A stretch of DNA of 64,000 nt from Candidatus Amarobacter glycogenicus (GTDB lineage Bacteria; Chloroflexota; Dehalococcoidia; Tepidiformales; Tepidiformaceae). Where the stretch lies: the NCBI GenBank assembly GCA_016719395.1, contig JADJZF010000012.1, positions 157,695 through 221,694 on the forward strand. The letters are read 5' to 3'. Positions 1 to 9,164 of the stretch are shown in pieces. Numbering within the stretch: position 1 is the first letter of the stretch; every line of letters starts with the position of its first letter. Below the pieces are notes generated by a model. That model was not told where the DNA came from and did not search any database. It saw only the letters and a list, made by a program, of their open reading frames with translations. A program made the translations under genes and the position numbers.

Positions 1-2
1 GG

Positions 3-224
3 CTCAACGGCTCGCCCGAACAGGGCCGCCTCTACCGGACGAAAGTCGGCTGCCTGCGCATCTGCGAGTACGGCCCTGTCGCCGTCGTCTACCCCGAGGG
101 CACCTGGTACGGCGGCCTCACGCCGGAGAACCTCGAGCGAGTGATCGAAGACGACCTGGCGAGCGGACGCGCAGTGGAGGACCTCGTTATCGGGCGTAAC
201 CCGCTGCCCCGCATACTTCCCTGA
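3..224 (+). CDS. [2Fe-2S] thioredoxin-like ferredoxin, C-terminal part
   Basis: The frame is open from the window edge and ends at TGA 222-224, giving 73 residues of the C-terminal part. It contains CLRIC followed by EYGPVAVVYPEGTWYGG and a helical tail. This matches the second half of small thioredoxin-fold [2Fe-2S] ferredoxins of about 100 residues, where CxxxC supplies two cluster ligands and the GPxxxVYPE segment follows. The other two cysteines would lie upstream of the window. The family acts as a soluble electron carrier or cluster holder. The partner cannot be told because the upstream genes are missing. Confidence 0.75.
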   Translation, partial: LNGSPEQGRLYRTKVGCLRICEYGPVAVVYPEGTWYGGLTPENLERVIEDDLASGRAVEDLVIGRNPLPRILP

Positions 225-372
225 GTTCCGCCGAAGACTCCTTCACGGGCAGGCCGTTTGTGCCGATGTTCGCCCGTATGTAGGGCATTCCCCGAGAGGC
301 TCGGACCTCGCTTCGCACGATAGTTACCACGGGATCACGACTATCGGACCTTCGCGACTTCTGCTCCGGAGG

Positions 373-2298
373 GTGGCGCTGGCGGCGTTGCTCATTGCCG
401 CGGTGCTTCACACCGCGCTCTATCCGGCTGCCTACGCCTCGAGTTCGAGCACAGCCGCGATCCTTTTCTATTCGGTCCCAGGGGTCGTGGCGCTCACCCT
501 TTCTTGCTGGCGGCTCCACCGGTCGGCTGGCGTCGACCGCGTGGGCTGGTCGATCCTGGCTGCTGCCGTCCTCGGGACCGTCATGTTCGATGCCTCCTGG
601 AACGTCGTTTCACGGCTCGATGAAGAGCCGCCGTATCCGAGCTGGTTCGATGCCCCCTACCTCGTGACCTACGCAATGCAGATTGCCGCGATTGGGCTTC
701 TCACCTCGCCGCTCTGGCGGAGCAGGGACCGCCGCTGGTTGTTCGATGCCGGCGTCCTCCTGGTCGTAGCCGCGGGTCTCGGCTGGCACATCGTCCTGCC
801 CAGGGCCGGTGATGGCGCGTTGACCAGGTGGGTCAGTTTCGCCTACATCGTCCTGGACCTCGCCTTTCTCGGCACCGCGCTAACCGGCATCTACCGCGGG
901 CGCATCACTGCGAGGAACTCGCTCCTGCTGCTCGTCGCAATCACCCTCGCGGTCGCGGATGTCGCCTACTACTACTATCCGCTCGCCTATGACAGCACCT
1001 GGAACGTCGGGCACTGGCTGATCGCCCTCGCCGCGGTCCTGCCTCCGAGCCTGACCCTCCGCGTCCCGCCGTTGCGAATGATTCGCTCGGGCGCCCTTCC
1101 CTACACCGCTGCCGCAGGCATGGCCGTCTTCACTGCGTTCGAATTGCAACACGAAAACGCCGTCGACCTCTTGCTCACCTGCGTCGCCGCCCTCGGCCTG
1201 GTGGTCGTCAAGCAGATCGTCGCGCTTCGCCAGGCGCTCGCAATCCAGCGCCAGGAAACCGCCTTTCGCGAAGCCGTCCTCGAGACCCAGAGCGACCTCG
1301 GGCTCGCGATGGTGATTCTGGAGGGCCGGAAAGTGATCTTCGCGAACAAAGCCGCCGAGCAGATCACCGGTCTTCACGCCAGCCAACTCTCAGCAATGCC
1401 GTCAGTCCAGGGGCTTGCCTTCGAGGCCGACCGCGAAGATTGGGATGCCTGGCTCGCCGACCCATCCGGGCCAGACGATGCCCGGTTGGCCCGTCCGGAT
1501 GGCACCGTCCTCGAGATCGAGGTCGTCGCCCGGTGGATGCACTCCGCCGGGGATCCGCGCCTCCTGGTCGTCGCTCGCGACGTCACCGCTCGCCGCCAGG
1601 CCGAAGTCACGCTCGCCCACGCCCAGCGCCTCGAAGGCCTCGGGGCGCTCGCCGGCGGCGTCGCCCACGACTTCAACAACCTGCTTGCCGCGATCCTTGG
1701 CAATGTCGGTCTCCTCCAGATGGGAGAGCTCGACGACGAAGCCCGAGAAGTCGCGGCGAGCATCGAGACCGCTGCTCGCCACGGCGCCTCGCTTACCCGC
1801 AGTCTTCTGGATTTCTCCCGGCCTCAGCCCAGGCAGTTCACCGTCGAGGACCTCCGAGACTGCCTGACGGAAGGCGTCGGCCTCGCCCGGACAGCTTTCC
1901 CGGCCAACGTACGCCTCCGGTTCGAACCCGGCCCCGTGCCGATCCCGGTCCGCGGCGATAGCGGACAGCTGGTGCAGGCGTTCCTCAACCTCGTGCTGAA
2001 CGCGCGCGACGCCGTCGGAGACACCGGGGACATCTCGATCACGACAAGGATTGTCCAGGGCTCCGCCGTGGTCGAAGTCACCGATTCGGGACACGGGATG
2101 GACCCCGAGACGCAGGGTCGCATCTTCGAACCGTTCTTTACGACAAAGACGCGCGGCGCCGGCACGGGACTGGGCCTCGCCATCAGCCACCGCACCATCC
2201 GGGACCACCGGGGCACCATCGAAGTGCGCTCGACTCCGGGAGTGGGGACCACCTTCACCGTCACCCTGCCACTCAGCACCTTCGCCACCTCCAGCTGA
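373..2298 (+). CDS. Membrane-bound PAS-domain sensor histidine kinase
   Basis: Predicted sensor kinase of 641 residues. Residues 1-280 are mostly hydrophobic and look like about eight membrane helices. A PAS domain follows at about 300-405, then a dimerisation/phosphoacceptor helix with AHDFNN (His432), then an ATPase domain with N box NLVLNARDAV (near 540), G1 DSGHGMD, F box IFEPFFTTK and G2 GTGLGLA (near 598). All kinase motifs are intact. The HDFNN type of H box is common in hybrid kinases, but no receiver domain is attached and no response regulator lies beside it, so it looks like an orphan. The GTG at 373 follows GGAGG with no spacer, so the true start is uncertain. The signal sensed is unknown. 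Confidence 0.88.
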   Translation: MALAALLIAAVLHTALYPAAYASSSSTAAILFYSVPGVVALTLSCWRLHRSAGVDRVGWSILAAAVLGTVMFDASWNVVSRLDEEPPYPSWFDAPYLVTYAMQIAAIGLLTSPLWRSRDRRWLFDAGVLLVVAAGLGWHIVLPRAGDGALTRWVSFAYIVLDLAFLGTALTGIYRGRITARNSLLLLVAITLAVADVAYYYYPLAYDSTWNVGHWLIALAAVLPPSLTLRVPPLRMIRSGALPYTAAAGMAVFTAFELQHENAVDLLLTCVAALGLVVVKQIVALRQALAIQRQETAFREAVLETQSDLGLAMVILEGRKVIFANKAAEQITGLHASQLSAMPSVQGLAFEADREDWDAWLADPSGPDDARLARPDGTVLEIEVVARWMHSAGDPRLLVVARDVTARRQAEVTLAHAQRLEGLGALAGGVAHDFNNLLAAILGNVGLLQMGELDDEAREVAASIETAARHGASLTRSLLDFSRPQPRQFTVEDLRDCLTEGVGLARTAFPANVRLRFEPGPVPIPVRGDSGQLVQAFLNLVLNARDAVGDTGDISITTRIVQGSAVVEVTDSGHGMDPETQGRIFEPFFTTKTRGAGTGLGLAISHRTIRDHRGTIEVRSTPGVGTTFTVTLPLSTFATSS

Positions 2299-2346
2299 CG
2301 CGGCCCCCGCTGTTTCGCCACTTTCGCGGGGCGCATACTGCAGCCT

Positions 2347-3136
2347 ATGGTCCAGGCTCGCCCCACCCTGACGGCGACCCGCCGTTGGCGAAGCACCGCC
2401 GAACTCGTCGCCGCCCTCACGGGCCGCGACCTCCAGCTGCGCTACCAGGGCAGCGTCTTCGGCTGGGCATGGTCGCTCGTCCGGCCCCTCGCCCTGGGAC
2501 TCATCCTCTCCTTCGCCCTGGGCAAAAGGTCCTCGGCACCGGGATCACCGCCGAATTCCTGCTGGCCGGTCTCTTTCCCTGGTTCTGGTTCCAGAGTTCG
2601 GTCCAGGCCGGCGCCGGGACTTTCGTCGGCAATGGCGGCCTTCTCAAGAAGGTGCGGTTCCCTCGCGCAGTCCTTCCCCTGAGCGTCATCCTCGGGAACA
2701 CGCTCCAGTTCCTCTTCTCTCGCTCCCCGTTCTCGTCGGGTTGTTACTGGTCAACGGCCACGGACCGTCGACCGCATGGCTCGCCCTCCCCATCGTGTTC
2801 GCGCTCCAGCTGCTCCTCACTGTTGGGCTGGCCTTCTTCGTTGGCAGCGTCACCGTCTTCTTCCGAGACCTGGAACACATCGTCGACGTGCTCCTGAACC
2901 TCGTCTTCTATGCGACGCCCATCATCTACGCCGCGGACCGCGTCCCCGATTCGTACCACTGGGTAACCATCGTGAACCCCCTCGCCCCGATCGCCGAGAG
3001 TTGGCGGGGGATCCTCCTGGATGGCGATTGGCCGAATTCGGACCTCGCGTATTCCGCCGGGCTCACCGTTGCGGCACTCGTGATCGGCTGGCTCACCTTC
3101 CGACGCCTCGAGGACTCTTTCGCCGATGGGATCTGA
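2347..3136 (+). pseudogene. ABC-2 type polysaccharide/teichoic acid export permease, frameshifted
   Basis: Inner-membrane permease of the Wzm/TagG type, read across three frames. The first part carries LVAALTGRDLQLRYQGSVFG, a hallmark N-terminus of O-antigen export permeases. The middle (about 2527-2715) reads ITAEFLLAGLFPWFWFQ and GLLKKVRFPRAVLP. The end (about 2730-3136) reads ATPIIYAADRVPD and IVNPLAPIAESWR. The frame changes lie near AAAA at 2522-2526 and near the CCCC run at about 2732. Each is equivalent to one missing base. The product would be about 260 residues with six helices, normal for the family. The stop overlaps the start of the ATPase gene by 11 bases. Either sequencing error or true decay is possible. 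Confidence 0.8.
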
Positions 3137-4058
3137 AACACCCGTCGTCGTGGCCGCCCGGGGGGTTTCCCGGCGCTTCAGGATGGTGGCGCCGGGCCAG
3201 GAGCTGAAGACGATGCTCCTCCACCCCCGCTCGGCCTTCGCCGGCCGCCGCCACCGCCAGGCTCACTGGGCCGTCCGCGATGTCTCCTTCGAGGTCCGGC
3301 GCGGCGAGTTTTTCTCCATCGTCGGCGCCAACGGCAGCGGCAAGAGCACGCTGCTCCGCATCCTGGCGGGCCTCAGCAAGCCTACTTCCGGCTCGGTCGA
3401 GGTCTGCGGCCGGCTGACCACCATTCTCGAGCTGGGCAGCGGCTTCCACCCCCAGGTTTCGGGGCGCGACAACGCGATCATGAACGGCCTCCTTGCCGGC
3501 ATGACGCGCCGCGAGGTCGAGGCGCTCCTCCCCGCGATCGTCGACTTCGCCGGCCTCCACGAATTCATCGACCAGCCGATGCGGACCTACTCCTCCGGCA
3601 TGTATGTCCGCCTCGGCTTTGCCATCGCGGCGTTCATGGACCCCGAGATCCTGCTCGTCGATGAAGTCCTCGCCGTCGGCGATGCCCGCTTCCAGGAGAA
3701 GTGCTACGACCACATCGCCGGCCTTCGAGAGAAGGGCGTGACGATCGTGATGGTCTCCCACGACCTGGCCGCCGTGGAGCGGTTCTCCGACCGCGCCGCA
3801 CTGATGGAGCGGGGCCGGATCATCGCGATTGGCCAGCCGCGCAAGATTGTTGGGCTCCATGTGGAGCGGCTCGCCAGCAGCTCCCCCGAGATCCGGGCGG
3901 CCCTCGAAGAGCACATCCACGCCGACCAGGAGGGGATGGACCGCCTCCTCGCGGAAGACCCGGAGGCAGCCAGGGCGTTTGCCGCCGCCCTCGAAACGAA
4001 CCCGGAGTTCCAGAAGCTCATGGAAGAGAAGTCCCGCGGCGCCCGCCAGGCAGACTGA
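3126..4058 (+). CDS. ABC transporter ATP-binding protein, polysaccharide export (Wzt/TagH-like)
   Basis: Nucleotide-binding subunit of 310 residues that should pair with the upstream permease. Walker A is GANGSGKS (67-74), the signature is YSSGMYVRLGFAIA (155-168), and Walker B is ILLVDEVLAVGD with catalytic Glu180, followed by DARFQEKC as in KpsT/Wzt proteins. A helical tail of about 60 residues follows the ATPase core. It is much shorter than the carbohydrate-binding tail of classical Wzt, so substrate recognition by a C-terminal sugar-binding domain is unlikely. The gene is intact although its permease partner is broken. Expected role: export of a lipid-linked glycan across the inner membrane. 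Confidence 0.9.
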   Translation: MGSETPVVVAARGVSRRFRMVAPGQELKTMLLHPRSAFAGRRHRQAHWAVRDVSFEVRRGEFFSIVGANGSGKSTLLRILAGLSKPTSGSVEVCGRLTTILELGSGFHPQVSGRDNAIMNGLLAGMTRREVEALLPAIVDFAGLHEFIDQPMRTYSSGMYVRLGFAIAAFMDPEILLVDEVLAVGDARFQEKCYDHIAGLREKGVTIVMVSHDLAAVERFSDRAALMERGRIIAIGQPRKIVGLHVERLASSSPEIRAALEEHIHADQEGMDRLLAEDPEAARAFAAALETNPEFQKLMEEKSRGARQAD

Positions 4059-4095
4059 CCCGCCTTCGGCCGCTCCGCGCTACGATGCGTGCGGC

Positions 4096-4722
4096 ATGTC
4101 GCTCATGAAGGTCCGTGCGAGCTGGAAGCGTCACCGCGCCCTTGTTGGCCGGGACATCGACATCCACGCAGAGTGGCCGACGATGTTCGGCCTCATCCGC
4201 GCCGGCCGGCCGCGGTGGTTCGTCTTCCTCTACCTCTTTTTCACGGTCCATTCGTTTCCCGCGGTGGCGCTGTTCCGCGCCCAGTCCTTCTTCTTCGAAG
4301 CCGGCTGTCCGCCGCTCGCGACGTTTGTTTCCCGTCTGAACTCATTCCTCTTCGGCGTCACGATTGGGAACCAGGTGCGCTCGAACGGTTCCATCCTCTT
4401 CGCGCACGGCCACGTTGTCCTCGATGGTTGGACCGTCCTCGGCGACCACGTCGAGGTCAACCCGTTCGTCACACTCGGGATCGGCAACAGTTCGCAGAAG
4501 CGCTTCGAACTCTGGGGCCCAACCATCGGCGACTACGTGAACATCGGGACCGGTGCGAAGATTATCGGCAAGGTCACCATCGGCGATCACGTCCGCATCG
4601 GCGCGAATGCCGTCGTCCTGGATGACGTTCCGTCGAACAGCACCGCCGTCGGAGCACCCGCGCGCCACTTTCTCACGAGGCAGGGCCTTGGCGACCTCCC
4701 CTGGGAGCCGCCTTCGGCGTGA
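4096..4722 (+). CDS. Hexapeptide-repeat acyltransferase, serine O-acetyltransferase-like
   Basis: Protein of 208 residues. The first 90 or so are helical and partly hydrophobic. After that comes a left-handed beta-helix with hexapeptide turns such as VTIGNQV, IGDYVNIG, KIIGKVTIG, DHVRIGANAVVL and the closing VPSNSTAVGAPAR. This end is typical of serine O-acetyltransferases and of the related sugar O-acetyltransferases in exopolysaccharide loci. The frame is open further upstream, but ATG 4096 starts just after the preceding gene and gives the usual length. The place beside a glycan export system favours acetylation of a surface sugar over cysteine synthesis. That is inference. Confidence 0.8.
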   Translation: MSLMKVRASWKRHRALVGRDIDIHAEWPTMFGLIRAGRPRWFVFLYLFFTVHSFPAVALFRAQSFFFEAGCPPLATFVSRLNSFLFGVTIGNQVRSNGSILFAHGHVVLDGWTVLGDHVEVNPFVTLGIGNSSQKRFELWGPTIGDYVNIGTGAKIIGKVTIGDHVRIGANAVVLDDVPSNSTAVGAPARHFLTRQGLGDLPWEPPSA

Positions 4723-4755
4723 CGGGGACCGGCGGGCGGTTAGAATCCGCGCGCA

Positions 4756-6239
4756 GTGAGTGAGGCGATGCCCCCGGCCGCGAACGAACACCACGTGCCC
4801 CTCGCCCCGGTGCTTCGCTGGGTCCAGGTAGTGCCCGTCTTGCCCTTGCTCGCCGCGTTGCTGGCGTCCGTCGTCGCCTATTGGCCGGCGTTGCAGTCTC
4901 CGCTCTACGCCGACGACTACCTCTACCTCAACGCGGCTCGGAACCTCTCGTTCTCAGACATCGCAATGGCCGCGTTCACACCCCTGAGCGAGGAGCCGCT
5001 GCTCGCGCCCGTGACCTCCAACTACTGGCGCCCGCTTCACGTTCTCAGCTTCGAACTTCTCGAACCCCTGTTCGGCGGCAATCCGTCCGCCTACCACGTC
5101 TTCCTTTTGGGCATCCACCTGGCCTCTGTCGTGCTTGTCTGGCTGCTCGCCCGGCAACTGAGCGGACGCTGGGAGACCGCCGGGATAGCGGCAGTGCTGT
5201 TCGCCGCCCACCCGGCCCCTTTCGAAGGAGTGGCCTGGATAGCGTCCTCGAACAACGCCGGGCTCCCGCTCATGCTCGCCGCCTGGCTCTTCTTTGCCCG
5301 GGCGACGGAGCGTGAACGGCTCCGCTGGCGCGGGCTCATCGTCTCCGCGCTCTTGCTGGCAGCCGCCCTGGGCTTCCGCGAGTCGACCCTCACAGTCGTT
5401 CCGGCCATCGCCGCCTGGCGCTGCCTCTGGTGGCGGCGCGATCGCCTGCGAGAGCGTTCCACCTACGCGCCCTTCCTCCCGTTCGTCATCGTCCTTGCTG
5501 TTTACGAGGTCGTCCGGACCCGCTTCCTCACCGAGCCGGCGATCACCGCCGGCGCCTGGGGTCTGGGAGATCACATCCCGGGCCAGTTCTGGTTCTACCT
5601 GAAGGTCGTCGCCTTCCCCGTGAGCGAAGGCGCTACCGGCAGCGTCCACTGGGCCCAGGTGACCGCCGGCGCGGCCATCTCCTCTCTCGCTCCCGGTCCT
5701 GCTTGTGCTCCGTCGCTGGCGCATGGCTGCCATGGTTGCCGCGCCGTTCTTCGCTATCACCGTCTATGCCCCGCTGACCCTCGGCGTCTCGCAGCGCTAC
5801 GTCTACTTCCCCGCCGCCTTCGCTGCGCTCGCCGGGGCCGTTGTCCTCCGCGAACTCCTGGATTATGCCCGCCTCTATATCCATCCACGGCTCTTATGGC
5901 CGGGTGTCGCGGTCGGCCTAGGCTTCTTCTCCTGCTTGGCTCGGCAGCTATCCATCGCCGCACGGCCGAGTGGGTCGAGGCCGGCCCGACACTCAACAGC
6001 GGTGGGTCGACGAATTGCGTGCTCTCTACCCCGAGCTTCCCGAGGGAGGCACGCTCTATTGCGCGGACGTTCCCCTCGTCCTCGCCCTCTTCAACGATGT
6101 AAACCTCGTCCCGACGGTCTCCTTCTACTACCCCAAGGTGACCGCCCGGCGGATCGCCGCCGAGGACGTGCAGGAAGTCCGGGCATCGCTCGGCCCGGAT
6201 GACCGGATCTTCGTGCCAGTTAGTCCGGCTCGAAAGTAA
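4756..6239 (+). pseudogene. GT-C type integral membrane glycosyltransferase-like protein, frameshifted
   Basis: Polytopic membrane protein of about 490 residues after repair. After the first membrane helix comes SPLYADDYLYLNAARN, an acidic DD motif in the first outer loop as in GT-C glycosyltransferases (GT39/PMT-like). NYWRPLHVLSFELLEP and then alternating helices follow. The frame changes near 5685, near 5940 and near 5993. The last part reads QRWVDELRALYPELPEGGTLYC and ends at TAA 6237-6239. The gene is paralogous along its length to the convergent gene on the minus strand and overlaps it by about 20 bases at the 3' end. Such proteins usually take a lipid-linked sugar donor. The substrate is unknown. 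Confidence 0.65.
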
Positions 6240-7653
6240 ACCAGCGGTCGTCCGGCTTCATCACCGAGCGTCCGTAGTCGATGGCACTGGTCCTGGATCC
6301 AGTAGACCGGGTGGGTCTCGCCCTCGTACAGGTAGTTCACCATCGGCTGCAGGATATATGCGTCGAGGACGTTCAGCGTTGGCGGAGTCTTCGATACGAA
6401 GAGGCCTCCTCCTTCGGGCAGCTCGGGGTAGGTGGCCAGCAACTGGTCTACCCACGCCTGGTTCACCTCCGGGTGCGTCTCCACCCACCCCGCGACGCGG
6501 TGGTTCGCCGTCACGGCGGTGACGGCGGCGACCGCGGCGATGCCCAGCACGCAGATCCGCTCAATGGGCGCGGATGTTTTCAGCTTCGCCAGAGAGGCGA
6601 CGCGCACGCGTGGCGGCGGCGCCGAGCAGGAGGGCCAGCAACGCCCCCGGGATGTAGAAGTACCGCTCACCGCGGCCGAGGCTGAACGCCGCGTATGGGA
6701 CGAGCGAAACAAAGAAGCCGAGGCTCAACGCCAGCACCAGCCACTGCCTCCGAAGCGCTGCGATAACTGCCACCCCGATCAGGACCACGGTACCGATGAA
6801 TTGCGCGGAGTCTTGCCAGGCCGGCTCCGGCGACCCCAGGGGCACGAGGCCTCGCTCCGCGTAGAACCACCAGTTCTTGAAAACATCCTGGTCCGCGTCG
6901 ATCAGTGGGCGGCCGCCATCGGGGTCCAGGATCCCGGTCAGGAGCAGGTAGACCACGAGGAGGGCGATGTGCGCCCGGCGAGAATCTGCGTCTCACGCTC
7001 TCGCAGCCGTTCACGGCGTTCGACCACGCTGTACCAGAGCAGCATCGCCACGACGATGCCGGCGACCGATTCACGATAGGCCAGCGCCACCACCGCCAGC
7101 CCGAGCGAGGCGGCCAACCACCAGTTGCGCGCCGCGGTGGACTCCGGCATCGATGGCGCGCGCGTGAAGGCCAGCCAACCGGCGAGTGCCAGCGGCAGCG
7201 CGGCGCTGTTCAGCGATGCTATCCACGTGATCGACTCGAACCCCCCAGGATGGACGGCCATCACCAGCGCGGCGACCGCCGCGCCCAGCCGGCTCTTCGT
7301 CAGCCGCCACCCGAGCGCGTACACCAGCACCACCGACGCCAGGTGCACTGCGAGGCTGAACAGGTGGTACGGCAGCGGCTCATCCCCGAACACGACGTAA
7401 ATCAGCCGGAAGGTGTCGAACGAGAGCGGTCGCCAGTAGTTCGCGCTCAGCCTCAGTGCGCCGGGGTCGCGCCGGGGTCGAAGCTCGACCGCAGGAAGTC
7501 GCTCCATGGCATGTCCCGCGAGGCGAGGAGCAACAGATAGTCGTCGCTATGGAATGGCGAGTTGAGCGCCGGGAAGTAGATGAAAACGGCAGCCAGCAGC
7601 GCACCGCCCAGAGGCAGGACCGCGCCCATCCGCCTGGCTGAAGTGGCGCTCAT
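6220..7653 (-). pseudogene. GT-C type membrane glycosyltransferase-like protein, paralogue of the 4.8 kb gene, frameshifted
   Basis: Starts with ATG at 7653 and reads PALNSPFHSDDYLLLLASRD, then NYWRPLSFDTFRLIYVVFG, PYHLFSLAVHLASVVLVY, helices, and a C-terminal NQAWVDQLLATYPELPEGGGL. The most likely end is KPDDRWFTFEPD followed by a stop complementary to 6220-6222. At least four frame changes lie near 7500, 6950, 6600 and 6255. It shares the DD loop, NYWRP motif, HLASVVLV helix and WVxxLxxxYPELPEGG tail with the convergent gene, so the two are ancient paralogues in tail-to-tail arrangement. Repaired length is about 480 residues. A GT-C fold is inferred from topology and the acidic loop only. 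Confidence 0.62.
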
Positions 7654-7800
7654 CGTCGATCCTCCTCGCCGCTGGATGTTGACGCCCAGTGCCGTCCGCG
7701 CTGCAATCTCCGCGACGTGTCACTGCAGCCTCGCGCTCGATCCCGCCGTCGCCCGCGATTCTACGCGTGGCGGGCCGCTTTCCGCCCGGCGCGTGCGCCG
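7654..7800. other. Divergent intergenic region
   Basis: A 147-base stretch between the leftward GT-C gene and the rightward GT2 gene. It must hold the promoters for both if they are expressed. No convincing -35/-10 pair or operator is recognised. Confidence 0.4.
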
Positions 7801-8692
7801 GTGAGCCTGCCGCACGTAGCGATCCTGACTGTCACAACCAACGCCGCCGGCCACCCGGGCGCTACTGACGCCCTCGAAGGAGTGACCTACCCCGACTGGT
7901 CCTCACCATCGTCGACAACGCCTCCACCGACGGGTCCGCCGAGATATCCCAGCGCGCCGCCCATCTGCCACCTTTCGTCCAAAACGACGCAAACCCGGCT
8001 TCACCGGGGCCTGCAACCGCAGCACTGCTCGCCCTGCGCGACACTCCCTCCGTCGACTATGTCCTCTTCCTCAATGACGACACCGGTGACGCCCGCGTTC
8101 CTCGAACCGCTCGTCGAATTCGCCGGCGTCCGCACCCTCGTAGCGCCCAAGACGTACCTGGCGGGGCGTGAAGGCCTCCTCGATGATGCTGCGGGCGAAT
8201 TCGATTGGTGGCGCGGTGCGTGGAAGCACAAGCTTCTCGGCCGCAAGGAATCGCCCGAAGATAACCGACCTCGCCAGATCGACAACGCCAACCTCTCCTG
8301 CCTGCTCGTTCCCCGCCAGGCCTTCCACGAAGTCGGCCTGCTCGATGACGCCTTCTTCGTCTACTACGACGACACGGGACTTCTGTCGCCGCGCCGCCGA
8401 GAAGGGCTACCGCATCCTCTACGAGCCGCGGTCGGTCGTCTTTCACCAGAAGGGTGCGACCCTCGGCGGGCAATTCTCGCCCTTCGGCTGCTACTACCTC
8501 TCGCGCAACCGGCCGTACCTCATGCGGAAGCACCTCCCGTTCGGGCGGTTTGCGGTCTTCTGGGCGTACTACATGGGCACGCGCGCCGTCCGCATGGCAC
8601 TCTGGTTCGCCCGCGGCCGCACCGACCTCGTCGCCGCGACGCTCGGCGGGGTCCGCGATTTCCTTCTCGGGCGCATGGGCGCCCGGAGGTGA
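7801..8692 (+). pseudogene. Family 2 glycosyltransferase (rhamnosyltransferase-like), frameshifted
   Basis: A GT2 protein of about 295 residues, read in pieces. It begins at GTG 7801 with LPHVAILTVTTNA, then LTIVDNASTDGSAEI (from about 7902), VDYVLFLNDDT (near 8056), an intact middle with DNANLSCLLVPRQAFHEVGL and FFVYYDDT, and finally RRAAEKGYRILYEPRSVVFHQ to the stop at 8690-8692. The nucleotide-sugar motif VDNASTDGS and the acidic NDD and YYDDT clusters fit the GT-A fold. At least four frame changes are needed, most of them before 8100 and one near 8385. It likely adds a sugar to the glycan handled by the export pair at 2.3-4.1 kb. Confidence 0.7.
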
Positions 8693-8757
8693 CCGGCGCC
8701 GACCGCTCACAGCGGCCCTTTCCAATCCGCCGTCCGAAATCCAGAATCCCCGTCCAG

Positions 8758-9045
8758 ATGACCATTGCCCTCCTTCGAGTCCGCCTCCGTCTCCCGTCCC
8801 GCACGCTCAAGGAGAAGCGGACGATCAGGAAGTCCGTCGTCGAGCGCCTGCGCAACCGCTTCAACGCCAGCGTCGCCGAGGTCGACGACCTCGATTCGGC
8901 CGGGCTCGCCACGATCGCCGCAGTCGTCGTCTCCAACGAATCACGCCACGCCGACGAGCAGGTGCAGGCGATCGCCGCCGCAATCGAGGAGTGGCGCCTC
9001 GATGCCGAAGTCCTCCAGGTCGAAACCGAACTCATCGACGCCTGA
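8758..9045 (+). CDS. DUF503 (YlxP-like) small protein
   Basis: A 95-residue protein from ATG 8758. It has the full DUF503 pattern: an N-terminal strand MTIALLRVRLRLP, the conserved SRTLKEKRTIRKSVVERLRNRFNASVAEVDD, and a C-terminal strand ending in VLQVETELID. Length is normal for the family. YlxP of Firmicutes is encoded between infB and rbfA, which points to a role in translation or ribosome maturation, but no such genes are near here. Its biochemical function is not established. Confidence 0.88.
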   Translation: MTIALLRVRLRLPSRTLKEKRTIRKSVVERLRNRFNASVAEVDDLDSAGLATIAAVVVSNESRHADEQVQAIAAAIEEWRLDAEVLQVETELIDA

Positions 9046-9164
9046 AGCTGTACCGGGCCCGTGCGGACTCCTCGTGTACCGTTGGGCGGTTCCATTCCCG
9101 CCGCGTCGCCGTAACCTCAGCTGTGCGCCGGGCCCGGGTCCGGCCGATCTCTCGCCGGGGTAGG

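Noticed and set aside
373..2298. Hybrid histidine kinase with receiver
   Set aside because: The HDFNN box is typical of hybrids, but the protein ends right after the ATPase domain.
3829..4095. Upstream extension of the hexapeptide acyltransferase
   Set aside because: It would overlap the ABC ATPase gene by over 200 bases and adds no family residues.
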